From a virus, in the IMG/VR virus record IMGVR_UViG_3300044825_001003, positions 38,749-102,748 of that record: a DNA stretch of 64,000 bases; one strand, written 5' to 3'. Numbering within the stretch: the first letter of the stretch is position 1; each line of letters opens with the position of its first letter. The notes under the pieces are model-generated. The model was not told the origin of the DNA. It did no database searches and was given only the letters and a program-made list of their open reading frames with translations. Both the position numbers and the translations under genes were made by a program. Positions 52,925 to 59,841 of this stretch are shown piece by piece.

Positions 52925-53570
52925 TGATTAACCTCATAAAATCAACACCACCTCGTTTGGTAACAAATTCATCCGGGTCCATTCCGTCAGGAAGAGTAGT
53001 AACCCTAATGGGGAACCGCTCCTCAGATAATCCTTCAACCGCTCTAGCTGCTGCCTTGGCACCAGCCGAGTCGCCGTCATAACAGATCGACACCCAATCA
53101 GCGCACCGCTTTAACAGGCGAAGCTGATGTCTGGTCATCGCTGTACCGCAAGTAGAGACTACGTTCCTGATTCCGTATTCCCACAAGACCGCAACATCGA
53201 AATACCCCTCGACCACAATCGCATATCCAGCTTCGAGGATATGGTCTTGAGCCTTGTCGAAGTTGTACAAAACCCTAGACTTGGAATACAGATTGCTCTC
53301 CGGTGAGTTGATGTATTTCTCAGGACTTCCGCTCATCGTCCTTCCGCCGAAAGCGATTAAGTCGCAGGCTGAATTAAAGATTGGGAACATCACCCTGTCA
53401 CTAAACCGATACATCGAACTGTCGCTAATCCTCCCGCAGTATCCGATCTCAAGATCTTCAATCGTCTCCTCCGATAGACCCCTGCCGAACAGGTACTGCT
53501 GAGCCACTTGATTGGACCGAAGACTTTCCTTAAACAGATTAAGGTACTGGATTAGCATTGTCTGGCTCAT
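52914..53570 (-). CDS. DnaG-type primase, catalytic TOPRIM half
   Basis: 218 residues. It contains the DnaG catalytic core without its zinc domain: 'RVMFPIFNSACDLIAFGGR', 'KYINSPESNLYSKSRVLYNF', the TOPRIM Glu in 'IVVEGYFDVAVLW', 'GTAMTRHQLRLLKR' and the TOPRIM Asp pair in 'YDGDSAGAKAA'. The C-terminal DnaB-binding domain is short or absent. The partner zinc-finger half is a separate gene at 53753-54394, with a small gene between them. Together they should make RNA primers for DnaB-driven replication. Confidence 0.88.
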   Translation of the reverse strand: MSQTMLIQYLNLFKESLRSNQVAQQYLFGRGLSEETIEDLEIGYCGRISDSSMYRFSDRVMFPIFNSACDLIAFGGRTMSGSPEKYINSPESNLYSKSRVLYNFDKAQDHILEAGYAIVVEGYFDVAVLWEYGIRNVVSTCGTAMTRHQLRLLKRCADWVSICYDGDSAGAKAAARAVEGLSEERFPIRVTTLPDGMDPDEFVTKRGGVDFMRLINGR

Positions 53571-53760
53571 TGACTTCGACCACTCTTTCGATTGTATCGA
53601 AGTCGAATATTCTCACCCACTTTCTAAGATCGAAGAAGTAGCTGCTTGTCCCGTCCGGGTAGTCGTGCAGTACGTACTGGCAGAGCCTCCACTTCTGCCC
53701 AATCTTTATCCAGTAAACACTTCCTGGATTTATATCACGAAGCTTGACGTCTTTATACAT
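53539..53760 (-). CDS. Small protein between the primase halves
   Basis: 73 residues, overlapping the upstream zinc-domain gene by 8 bases (ATGTATAA) and the downstream TOPRIM gene by 32 bases. It has Trp/Tyr-rich strands (SVYWIKIGQKWRLCQYVLHD; DLRKWVRIFDFD) of an SH3-like or OB-like small beta fold, by pattern only. The tight coupling on both sides suggests that it works with the primase, perhaps bridging the two halves. Confidence 0.6.
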   Translation of the reverse strand: MYKDVKLRDINPGSVYWIKIGQKWRLCQYVLHDYPDGTSSYFFDLRKWVRIFDFDTIERVVEVNEPDNANPVP

Positions 53761-54394
53761 CGAAGTCCCCTCTTTCCTCCTTTGCTATCGCCATCCGTTT
53801 CCCAGAAAGAAACCACGTTGGATTCATCAACCCAATCCAGGATCTCTGGGTCTTGTAATATTCCATGAGTTCCTTTTCCGGCATACTCTCCAAGTCATTG
53901 AGCGCTTTCTCTTTAGCTGTCGCCTCGGAATAGAAATCATCTCCTTCCTCGCCAGCTCTCCGAGCTTCCCTGTACCGCCGCCACATTGAGTTCGTGTAGT
54001 AGATCAGGTTGTCAGACAATTGCTTCTTCCACTTGCGGAAAGCCGCCACCTCAGCCGCCTTCCGCCTGGACATCTCCTCGTACATCCGTCGCTGCTCTGG
54101 CGTCATGTACTCGTCCTTGATTCCGGCTATCTGCTTACAATGCCTGATTGCTTCTTTGAAGTCAACCCCATTTATTTTCTGCAAGAAAGACAGTACATCA
54201 CCTGACTCTCCGCAGCCAAAGCACTTGTAGAAACCACGGTCATCGCTCACGCAAAACGATGCCGTCTTCTCTTGGTGAAATGGGCACAGTCCAATCCACC
54301 GAGTCTTCGAAGAACCACTCCGCTTTAGCTCGACGTAATCCTTCACTACGTCCGACAGGGTGATCGACTCTTTGATGTACTGCGTGTCTAGCAC
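53753..54394 (-). CDS. DnaG-type primase, zinc-finger half
   Basis: 213 residues from GTG 54394, which overlaps the initiator stop by 7 bases and has GGAGG upstream; longer in-frame starts would overlap the initiator deeply. The N-terminus 'ITLSDVVKDYVELKRSG' and zinc motif 'GLCPFHQEKTASF...YKCFGCGESGDVLSFL' (C-x2-H, C-x2-C) match the CHC2 domain of bacterial primases. The remaining 130 residues are charged helices (MYEEMSRRKAAEVAAFRKWK). The catalytic TOPRIM domain is encoded separately at 52914-53570. Confidence 0.9.
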   Translation of the reverse strand: MLDTQYIKESITLSDVVKDYVELKRSGSSKTRWIGLCPFHQEKTASFCVSDDRGFYKCFGCGESGDVLSFLQKINGVDFKEAIRHCKQIAGIKDEYMTPEQRRMYEEMSRRKAAEVAAFRKWKKQLSDNLIYYTNSMWRRYREARRAGEEGDDFYSEATAKEKALNDLESMPEKELMEYYKTQRSWIGLMNPTWFLSGKRMAIAKEERGDFDV

Positions 54395-55758
54395 AGCGGT
54401 GTCGTTCCTCCGGTCGGCTCGTATGGACCACGCACTTCTTTCCATTTCGCGGAGGCAATCCGATACCAATGCTCGATCCGCTCTGGGGTTATCGCATCGA
54501 GGGAGATGGACTCTTTCTTGAATTCTTCAAGCTCATTCGGGGAGATTTGCTTTAGCATGTTCATCACCACGTCAGCCCTGCGAACTTTCTTCCGCAAGAA
54601 ATCCCTACCTGGGGAGTCAGAAACCGGATGCTGGCTAGCTGCTTGAATCTCTGGCATTTGAGCGTATTCGGCCCGTGGCGCGACTTTTTCTTCTTTTGCC
54701 ACCCCTTGATACCCCCAGGTATCTCCGCTTGCGATTTTCACGTATTTTTCGATCTGAGAAATGATCCCCCGCAGAGGCAATCCCCTTCCCAGCCAGTAGG
54801 AGTCTTGCTTGAATTCCTCCAAGGCCGCAAGACAGGAGTCCAGTCCGTAGGTGTCGATGACTCTTTCCAGGGCGTCCCCGAAGTTTTTGTAGAGAGTGGT
54901 AATGCTTCCGTTGTATTCTTTCCCTCTTAGCTTTTTCGGAATCCTGTCGTAAGCCTTGAGGAAAGTCCGCACGTCTTCGTTCATATTCTTTTCTTCTTCC
55001 TCGTTCTGAATTGTTTCTGTTTTCAGGGAAGGTTTTGAGTTCTCTTCTTTTTCCCTGTTTGCCAATAGGGTCGGTGATTTAGATGTTTCTGTCAACTCCA
55101 ACATTTCGGCAGTACGAAGATCTTCTTCTTCTCGTCTCCTAATTGAGTTTTCTTTTTCATTTAAGAGTTCTCTGCCTATAGGAGTATTGATGAAATTTCC
55201 CTTTACTCTTTCTTTATTACTCTCGTTACTCTTTATGTCACCTCTGCTGGAGGTGAGGGTCACCTCTGCTGGAGGTGAGGTATGCTCTGTTAGAGGTGAG
55301 GTATACCCCACTGGAGGTGAGGTGTGGCTTGGTTCTTTGTCGTCCTTGAGACAAAACAGGCTCGGGGTATACTCTGCTGGAGTAGAGGGTGCGTCATCTT
55401 GGCAATCTTCGGTCGCCTCGTCTTCTTTCTGTCGCATGGCCCTTGCTTTACTGGCCAAGAGTTCTAGGGTGCTATAGTTAACCCGGAACGACTGATTGTT
55501 ATTAGCTCCCAGATTTGTCTCGATCAACTGCAACTTCTTTAGCTGGCTGATTTTCTTGGAGACTGTCTTCTTGGCTATGATCCCATAGGAAAATTTAGAG
55601 ATAGTTTGGGCGTTGGTGCTGACCCAGTTATTCCCACTTCCAGTTTTTAGTTTCGACAATCTTTCGACGACGGCGATGATAGCCGCCATCGCCACATCTC
55701 CAGTGGCGAGCATGTAGTCTTCGTAGATATTTATATATTGTTTTGGTATAATACTCAT
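54388..55758 (-). CDS. Replication initiator (lambda O-like organisation)
   Basis: 456 residues with AGGA before ATG 55758. An N-terminal winged-helix domain (about 10-105: 'YEDYMLATGDVAMAAII', 'KKTVSKKISQLKKLQLIETNLG') is followed by a low-complexity stretch (about 120-250) whose DNA holds iterons and an AT-rich block, then a helical C-terminal domain (about 265-345, 'DVRTFLKAYDRIPKKLRG', 'WLGRGLPLRGIISQIEKYV'). The arrangement of binding domain, origin DNA and loader-type domain is that of lambda O, though no sequence match to O is claimed. The downstream genes are primase halves and DnaB. A paralogue of the first domain is encoded upstream. Confidence 0.75.
   Translation of the reverse strand: MSIIPKQYINIYEDYMLATGDVAMAAIIAVVERLSKLKTGSGNNWVSTNAQTISKFSYGIIAKKTVSKKISQLKKLQLIETNLGANNNQSFRVNYSTLELLASKARAMRQKEDEATEDCQDDAPSTPAEYTPSLFCLKDDKEPSHTSPPVGYTSPLTEHTSPPAEVTLTSSRGDIKSNESNKERVKGNFINTPIGRELLNEKENSIRRREEEDLRTAEMLELTETSKSPTLLANREKEENSKPSLKTETIQNEEEEKNMNEDVRTFLKAYDRIPKKLRGKEYNGSITTLYKNFGDALERVIDTYGLDSCLAALEEFKQDSYWLGRGLPLRGIISQIEKYVKIASGDTWGYQGVAKEEKVAPRAEYAQMPEIQAASQHPVSDSPGRDFLRKKVRRADVVMNMLKQISPNELEEFKKESISLDAITPERIEHWYRIASAKWKEVRGPYEPTGGTTPLC
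55187..55388. other. Candidate replication origin inside the initiator gene
   Basis: Five iterons (55237-55388) abut a strand-biased AT-rich stretch (about 55187-55236) that is purine-rich on the coding strand and contains TTACTCT three times on the + strand, at 55203, 55217 and 55226. Iterons flanked by an easily melted purine/pyrimidine tract, inside the initiator gene, is the plan of the lambda origin. Function is inferred. Confidence 0.65.
55237..55388 (+). repeat. Iterons: four contiguous 21-22 bp repeats plus one separate
   Basis: Copies lie at 55237-55258, 55259-55280 (identical 22-mers), 55281-55301, 55302-55322 (21-mers, diverged) and, after a 45-base gap, 55368-55388. The two perfect copies each contain the palindrome CACCTC-TGCTG-GAGGTG. 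Common core: [CT]T-GAGGTGAGG-like 3' half. In protein they read as TSPPxxx heptads. Repeats of changing period (22 then 21) with conserved DNA symmetry look like protein-binding sites rather than protein repeats. Confidence 0.85.
55724..55752 (+). promoter_or_regulatory. Strong sigma70-type promoter, opposite to the initiator gene
   Basis: TAGATA (55724-55729, four of six matches to TTGACA), a 17-base spacer ending in TG-G, and a perfect TATAAT (55747-55752): an extended -10 promoter reading rightward on the + strand. It lies inside the first codons of the initiator gene, which is on the - strand. The start is expected near 55759. Confidence 0.75.
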
Positions 55759-55804
55759 GAGTGGTCCTGATGATGACTGTTTAGCTGTTCATGAGGAAAG
55801 CCTG

Positions 55805-55837
55805 TTCACGTTACGTGAAAATGTCGTTTCAGTGAAA
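55805..55837. promoter_or_regulatory. Two operator-like palindromes in initiator leader
   Basis: TTCACGT-T-ACGTGAA (55805-55819) and TTTCA-G-TGAAA (55827-55837) are perfect inverted repeats sharing TTCA/TGAA ends, 7 bases apart. They lie in the leader upstream of the initiator and inside the opposite-strand RNA. A dimeric winged-helix protein, perhaps one of the two encoded next to it, could bind here; this is inference. Confidence 0.5.
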
Positions 55838-55862
55838 TTGCTTATACAGTCTGGGTTGATTT

Positions 55863-55899
55863 GCGGAGGCTTGGCGCTAACCTAATGCCTCCGCTTTTT
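55863..55899 (+). terminator. Factor-independent terminator reading +
   Basis: GCGGAGGC (55863-55870) pairs with GCCTCCGC (55887-55894), with a 16-base loop, followed by TTTTTATTTTA. The T-run is only on the + strand; the - strand side continues AAATCAACCC. It therefore stops transcripts that run against the local genes, here those from the promoter at 55724-55752. Confidence 0.85.
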
Positions 55900-55902
55900 A
55901 TT

Positions 55903-56508
55903 TTACATCCGCCGACTGCCGAAAATGATTCTTTCTAACTCTTCTATTTCTTCTTGATTTTCCATTTCTATAATTCTGTCAAAGAACTTCGTGGTTTTGA
56001 ACTTCGAACTTTCAGGACTGTATGGATCTGGCCCTAAGCCTCTTTCGTATTTGTCTATAGCCATCTCAACTTCCATTCTCTCCATTATTTCTTCCATTTC
56101 TTCACTAGGAGTTTTTGATTCTATGTGATAGAAAACCCCGTGTTTACTATAGGCGCTGGCCAGTTCAGCGTATTCCGTGCGGCGTGTCTTTTCCTGTATC
56201 TCGGGAGTAATTGTATTTGTATTTATCTTGTATGAATTCCATCCGTCTTTTCTTTTCTTGCTTGAAATATACTGCATTTTCTGTAGTTCGCTCATCTTTC
56301 TGTGTATCGTCCTTGTTGATTGCGTGTTAAAGAAAAGCCTGTTAAGTTCTGCTGCGCTGATCTTTACCCATTCATCCGGCCTTCCAGATTTCCTTATCGA
56401 AGCGTGCTCGATTGCTGTCATGATTAGGGCAGAAAGCATGTCTCCTGTAATTGCAAGGTAGTCGGTTAATATTTCAATTTTGCAATCTGTAGCTCGATGG
56501 TTAGTCAT
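55903..56508 (-). CDS. Winged-helix protein, paralogue of initiator N-terminus
   Basis: 201 residues. Residues about 12-100 ('TDYLAITGDMLSALIMTAIEH', 'TQSTRTIHRKMSELQKMQYIS') align with the initiator's N-terminal domain (YEDYMLATGDVAMAAII; KKISQLKKLQ). The C-terminal half is charged and helical (SEEMEEIMERMEVEMAIDKY) and lacks the initiator's C-terminal domain. It may bind the same DNA without recruiting the replisome, and so act as a competitor or regulator. The leader hairpin at 56517-56542 covers its weak ribosome site. Confidence 0.65.
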   Translation of the reverse strand: MTNHRATDCKIEILTDYLAITGDMLSALIMTAIEHASIRKSGRPDEWVKISAAELNRLFFNTQSTRTIHRKMSELQKMQYISSKKRKDGWNSYKINTNTITPEIQEKTRRTEYAELASAYSKHGVFYHIESKTPSEEMEEIMERMEVEMAIDKYERGLGPDPYSPESSKFKTTKFFDRIIEMENQEEIEELERIIFGSRRM

Positions 56509-56516
56509 AAACTTTA

Positions 56517-56542
56517 CCCCGGCCAGATTGCTCCAGCCGGGG
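56517..56542 (-). promoter_or_regulatory. GC-rich hairpin before the winged-helix gene
   Basis: CCCCGGC / GCCGGGG form a 7-bp stem with a 12-base loop, 8 bases upstream of ATG 56508 on the - strand. The GGGG of the 3' arm is the only purine-rich patch near that start, so the hairpin may mask it. It could also act as a weak terminator for the gene before; no T-run is present. Confidence 0.45.
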
Positions 56543-56570
56543 CTTCCTTCCCTTGGATAAAGTCCAACCG

Positions 56571-56873
56571 TTACGCAGGTTGGCCGCTAGATTCCAACGG
56601 TGGCTCCGTTGGGAGGTCTTCGCTCTGGAAATATGACTGGCCGCAGCACTTGCATTTAATCCATGAGCCAAAGTTAATCATACCCTCGGCGTCCATTTGG
56701 GACAAGGCCATAGTCGCCGGGGTCATTCGCTTCTTTTCTTTGTCGTCTGTCCGATAGGGAACGTAGTCTATCCGATAGATGCCGTACTCATCCTCATAGC
56801 TTTCGTTCTCTACGGTGTAGCAGACGGTCTTGCTGCCCTCGATCCTATACTTCCGCTGGACCACTCGGCTCAT
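56571..56873 (-). CDS. Small protein with Cys-Cys motif
   Basis: 100 residues. The start is basic and beta-like (SRVVQRKYRIEGSKTVCYTV); near residue 74 is 'KCKCCGQSYFQ', a short zinc-finger-like cluster. No family is recognised. It stands between the RNA ligase region and the winged-helix gene on the same strand. Confidence 0.55.
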   Translation of the reverse strand: MSRVVQRKYRIEGSKTVCYTVENESYEDEYGIYRIDYVPYRTDDKEKKRMTPATMALSQMDAEGMINFGSWIKCKCCGQSYFQSEDLPTEPPLESSGQPA

Positions 56874-56961
56874 TTAGCGCCGCCTTTCTGTAGGCTGAGG
56901 TTATGATTTCAGTCTTAATATACGGAGAAAGTAACTGCAATTTCTTCAGTAACTCATCCAT
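56845..56961 (-). CDS. Possible 38-residue protein
   Basis: A short frame from ATG 56961 (MDELLKKLQLLSPYIKTEI) fills the 140-base gap after the RNA ligase and overlaps the next gene by 29 bases. The AAGGA upstream is 13 bases from the ATG, a little far. The amphipathic helix and coupling speak for it; the size and spacing against. Weak support only. Confidence 0.35.
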   Translation of the reverse strand: MDELLKKLQLLSPYIKTEIITSAYRKAALNEPSGPAEV

Positions 56962-56995
56962 CTTAGACTGATTTCCTTCGATCTGTAAGTCGGAG

Positions 56996-57014
56996 ACGGG
57001 GCATATAGCCCCGT
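56996..57014 (-). terminator. Hairpin at the end of the RNA ligase gene
   Basis: ACGGGGC / GCCCCGT with an ATATA loop, touching the RNA ligase stop codon. No T-run follows on the - strand, so it is more likely an mRNA stabiliser or weak pause site, like the hairpins after the capsid gene. Confidence 0.4.
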
Positions 57015-58327
57015 TAGTTCTCGGGTACAGCATCCGATTCCTCCGACTCCATATCGACGACGCCAGAATCGAGCATCTTGCTTTCCCATTCCAGGAACGC
57101 GAAGTTCTTATGCTTGAAGGCAAGCGAATGATCCAGGCGGTCAATCCGGACGACCACGCCTTCAGCCGGAACCTTGAAGTCGTGATACTTGCACATCTTC
57201 CCTTCGACAAGGCTGGTGTTTACGGTTTCCAGGAACTTCTCTTCCCATTCCCCTTGGACCGGGAAAGCAAAGTCATAAGCCCGTCCGTAGTAGATCTCCG
57301 GAACATGGTCAAGTCCAAGCTTCTGGCAGAACTCAACAACTTGCGGCCAGGAAAGCTCGACCACTTTACCGCTGTTGCTGGTCACGGTCACTCGATAGAC
57401 GTAAAGCTTGTGCTTCTTCTCCAGGCAGCCATAGTGGTAGCCCTTCTGGATCGGAGAACCTTCCTTGGTATAGCCGACGATCTCCCCGTAGATCGTGTAC
57501 CCCTGTGGGATTAGTTCCTTAATCTCGTTAAAGGTATCGGTCCAGACGTCGGTATCGTAGTAGTGGCTGGCGTCCTGCTTGGGTTCACCGACCCCCTTGA
57601 CGACTCGGCGCGAAGACCAGACGTAATCGTACTCTTCGTCTTTGATGTTGACGCCGAGTTTAACTAGGGCCTTCTCCCACCAGGACAGCTTGCGCTTAAC
57701 CAGGAGGTTGCCGAACACCGCGCTTGTGCCGTGCAGTTTATCGGTAATCGAGATGATCGAGTTGGGCTTGATCTGATCCAGGTTGCGGCTGAGTTTGGCG
57801 GTATCGTAGTGAAAAGCGAACTGCCCTTCCTTGATATTGTCCTCAAGCGAAACCTTGCGAACCTGCTGACGGTAGCTGCCGGATGCGCGGTTCATGCGAG
57901 GAACGTACTTGCGGCAGATGACTGTATCGTTGATCTTGTCGAACTCCGTACCAATGGCTATGGTTTCCGGCTGGTCGATAAAGCTAGTCAGTGAGGATAT
58001 GGGGATATAGAACCCCTCGGACTTGTGGCCGCGAAACTTAACGGCCCGAATCCGCCCGTGTTCCTCGAAGTATCCCTTCTTGGTATTGTCGGCATTTAGA
58101 GAGGCGTCACGATGGAGGTTGTTAGTCCGCAGGAAATCCTTGGTTAGCTGCGTCTCAACCGGGAAGAAGATACCGATGTCTCCCTCTTTGGTGTCCTTGC
58201 TGACGATAACCGAGCAGCCAAAGATGATAGCCGCCTTTACGTTATCGCAGTTTTCCAGCTTGCGGAAGTGTTTGAGTTGAACCACTGTCGCACAGTAGTT
58301 CTTATTGATTGGGTTTTCGATTTTCAT
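57014..58327 (-). CDS. RNA ligase (DRB0094/Rnl5-like)
   Basis: 437 residues. An N-terminal OB-like part (about 1-140) precedes a nucleotidyltransferase domain, the order seen in the DRB0094 family of RNA ligases. Motif I is KLHGTS (197-202, Lys197 takes the AMP), motif III YGEIVG (280-285), motif IV AEGVVVR (388-394) and motif V FKHKN (404-408). It would seal nicked RNA, ATP dependent, and so may repair tRNAs or mRNAs damaged by host defence. It lies near three phage tRNA genes. The coding sequence is more GC-rich than that of the neighbours. Confidence 0.88.
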   Translation of the reverse strand: MKIENPINKNYCATVVQLKHFRKLENCDNVKAAIIFGCSVIVSKDTKEGDIGIFFPVETQLTKDFLRTNNLHRDASLNADNTKKGYFEEHGRIRAVKFRGHKSEGFYIPISSLTSFIDQPETIAIGTEFDKINDTVICRKYVPRMNRASGSYRQQVRKVSLEDNIKEGQFAFHYDTAKLSRNLDQIKPNSIISITDKLHGTSAVFGNLLVKRKLSWWEKALVKLGVNIKDEEYDYVWSSRRVVKGVGEPKQDASHYYDTDVWTDTFNEIKELIPQGYTIYGEIVGYTKEGSPIQKGYHYGCLEKKHKLYVYRVTVTSNSGKVVELSWPQVVEFCQKLGLDHVPEIYYGRAYDFAFPVQGEWEEKFLETVNTSLVEGKMCKYHDFKVPAEGVVVRIDRLDHSLAFKHKNFAFLEWESKMLDSGVVDMESEESDAVPEN

Positions 58328-58341
58328 TCTGTCTCCTTTAC

Positions 58342-58764
58342 TTAATCCGTGTACGCAACATATTCAAAATGCCCGTTTCCGAAGCTATTGAATCTGCCGC
58401 CAAAAGTTCCGCGAACCTCTTTCTCGACCTCGGCCTGCGTTGTCCCTTCCGGGTAGACGCCACGCTTTAACATTGTGAAATGTGTATGAGGTAGATTATG
58501 CCAGTCTATCTTGGTTGGGTCAAGTTTCCGTGGCTCCCACGCAACGTAGGTGTCAGTCTTCCGGTCAACCGCTACTCGGTATCCATTCTCGTAGATATCA
58601 TCCTTGCCTCGCCAGTCGCACTCAGGGCAGTAAGCCCGATCCTCGGTGCATCGACTACACGGAGGGCAGATGTGGCACGAGCAGTTCTCTACTTCTGACT
58701 CGGCAATAATTCCCTTGCATCCTTTGCGTCGGCACTGTTCGCCCGCTTCGTACCCGTATTCCAT
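58342..58764 (-). CDS. Cysteine-rich zinc-binding unknown protein
   Basis: 140 residues. The first 50 residues carry at least eight Cys (CRRKGC, CSCHICPPCSRC, CPEC), likely two or more zinc sites, followed by a mixed domain with 'DWHNLPHTHFTMLKRGVYPEG' and an aromatic end. No catalytic motif was recognised. It overlaps the upstream gene by 76 bases. It probably binds nucleic acid or protein, as an inference from the zinc cluster only. Confidence 0.6.
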   Translation of the reverse strand: MEYGYEAGEQCRRKGCKGIIAESEVENCSCHICPPCSRCTEDRAYCPECDWRGKDDIYENGYRVAVDRKTDTYVAWEPRKLDPTKIDWHNLPHTHFTMLKRGVYPEGTTQAEVEKEVRGTFGGRFNSFGNGHFEYVAYTD

Positions 58765-58955
58765 GGCTGCTTGTTCTCCTTTACCGGGACATAGTAAACC
58801 CCGTGGTCGTTTCGGAATTCTTCTTTAATGAATCCCATCTCAACCAGCTTGCGTAGCTTTTTCTTGATCGCTGGGTTGCTGTAATACTCATACCAGAATC
58901 GGTTCTTGGATCTGGTGATCTGCAAGATCTTGTCGATAGCCAAGCCTTTATTCAT
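58689..58955 (-). CDS. Small winged-helix-like protein
   Basis: 88 residues. 'GLAIDKILQITRS' and 'AIKKKLRKLVEMGFIKEEFRNDHGVYYV' follow the helix-turn-helix-wing pattern of small DNA-binding proteins. The ATG overlaps the stop of the coiled-coil gene by 4 bases (ATGA). The tail (about 60-88) is polar and disordered. Probably a regulator; the target is unknown. Confidence 0.6.
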   Translation of the reverse strand: MNKGLAIDKILQITRSKNRFWYEYYSNPAIKKKLRKLVEMGFIKEEFRNDHGVYYVPVKENKQPWNTGTKRANSADAKDARELLPSQK

Positions 58956-59824
58956 CTCTCCCCTCCCGAACTCTCCGGGATTTCCGGATGGTTGACCTTT
59001 TTCCCGGCGTCGGTAATATGGTCGCGCTCGGCGGCGATGGCGTCGGCACGGTCGATCAGTTGATTTTGTGTAACGTGCGGTAGGTCGTCATGGAACACCG
59101 TGCCGCAGTCTTCCGCGGCCAACCGCCGCAACTCCTCCTCCGCCCCGATGGACCGCTCCCGCCGCCGCAGGTCGTCGAGCGCGGCGGGCGGGGATACTCT
59201 GTCTCCATCCATCGTGTTGAGCCACGGTCGCAGTAGACCCACGATCTGCGAGGTGTGCGCCTTTCCCTCAAACTCGACCGAAGCGTTCAGGTCCTCAGCG
59301 ATCTCAAAAGCATCCCCGATAGCTTCCGTGACCAATGCCTGCCACGCCAGCATCCCGGCCTCGCGTTCGCGGGCGTCGAGAGAAGACTTGACGGCGGCAA
59401 TAACGTGATTCGGATCGGACGGAATATCACCAAATATTTCTGCTATTTCGTCGAGTCCTTTTTGGGCGTAAGCAAACTCGGCCGCGTGAATGTCATTCAC
59501 CGCCCGCAACTCCGCCAACTCCTTTGCCGCCGCCTCAGCCGCCTCCATCTCGGAGTGGAAGCCGCGATTCGGCAGGGCCGCTTTCAGCGTGTCGAAGACG
59601 ATGTTCGCGCTGTTGTCACGGACCTCAATCTCGGATTCGAGTTCGCGGACGCGCTTTTGTGTCTCCCGCAGTTCAATGGCTGCGACCTCGTGCAATTCCT
59701 TCCACCGCTCAGCAATTCTCAGTGATTCCTCCCCTGCCTCGGTCAGCAGTTCGTTCTGCCGCCGAGCCTCACGCAGTTCGGATTTAAGGATCATTTGACT
59801 GTCACTTAACTCAGAGAAGAACAT
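58952..59824 (-). CDS. GC-rich coiled-coil protein
   Basis: 290 residues, almost wholly charged and helical: Glu/Arg/Leu heptads (RRQNELLTEAGEESLRIAERW; ELRETQKRVRELESEIEVRD; ALDDLRRRERSIGAEEELRR) with many Ala. No membrane segment or enzyme motif. The coding DNA is plainly richer in G+C than its neighbours, with C/G at most third codon positions (for example 59120-59200). This suggests recent acquisition from a GC-rich source. Function unknown. Confidence 0.6.
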   Translation of the reverse strand: MFFSELSDSQMILKSELREARRQNELLTEAGEESLRIAERWKELHEVAAIELRETQKRVRELESEIEVRDNSANIVFDTLKAALPNRGFHSEMEAAEAAAKELAELRAVNDIHAAEFAYAQKGLDEIAEIFGDIPSDPNHVIAAVKSSLDAREREAGMLAWQALVTEAIGDAFEIAEDLNASVEFEGKAHTSQIVGLLRPWLNTMDGDRVSPPAALDDLRRRERSIGAEEELRRLAAEDCGTVFHDDLPHVTQNQLIDRADAIAAERDHITDAGKKVNHPEIPESSGGER

Positions 59825-59841
59825 GATATCTCCTTTATTCG

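Larger units (their letters stand above)
55759..55899 (+). ncRNA. Candidate OOP-like antisense/leader RNA
   Basis: A unit of about 140 nt lies between a good + strand promoter (55724-55752) and a + strand terminator (55863-55899), in a region where all genes are on the - strand. It covers the initiator's 5' leader and stops at the 3' end of the upstream paralogue, so it is antisense to the junction mRNA. It has two palindromes. A 42-residue frame (55757-55885) is open in it, but its ATG lies at the expected start site and has no ribosome site, so I favour a non-coding RNA. In lambda, OOP RNA occupies the same position beside O. Confidence 0.6.

Noticed and set aside
55237-55388. Tandem repeats that could be a CRISPR array
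   Set aside because: Units are contiguous 21-22 bp with no unique spacers of regular size and lie inside a coding gene; iterons fit better.
55757-55885. A 42-codon + strand frame (MSGPDDDCL start)
   Set aside because: The ATG lies at or before the expected transcription start, there is no ribosome site, and codon content is not phage-like; recorded as RNA instead.
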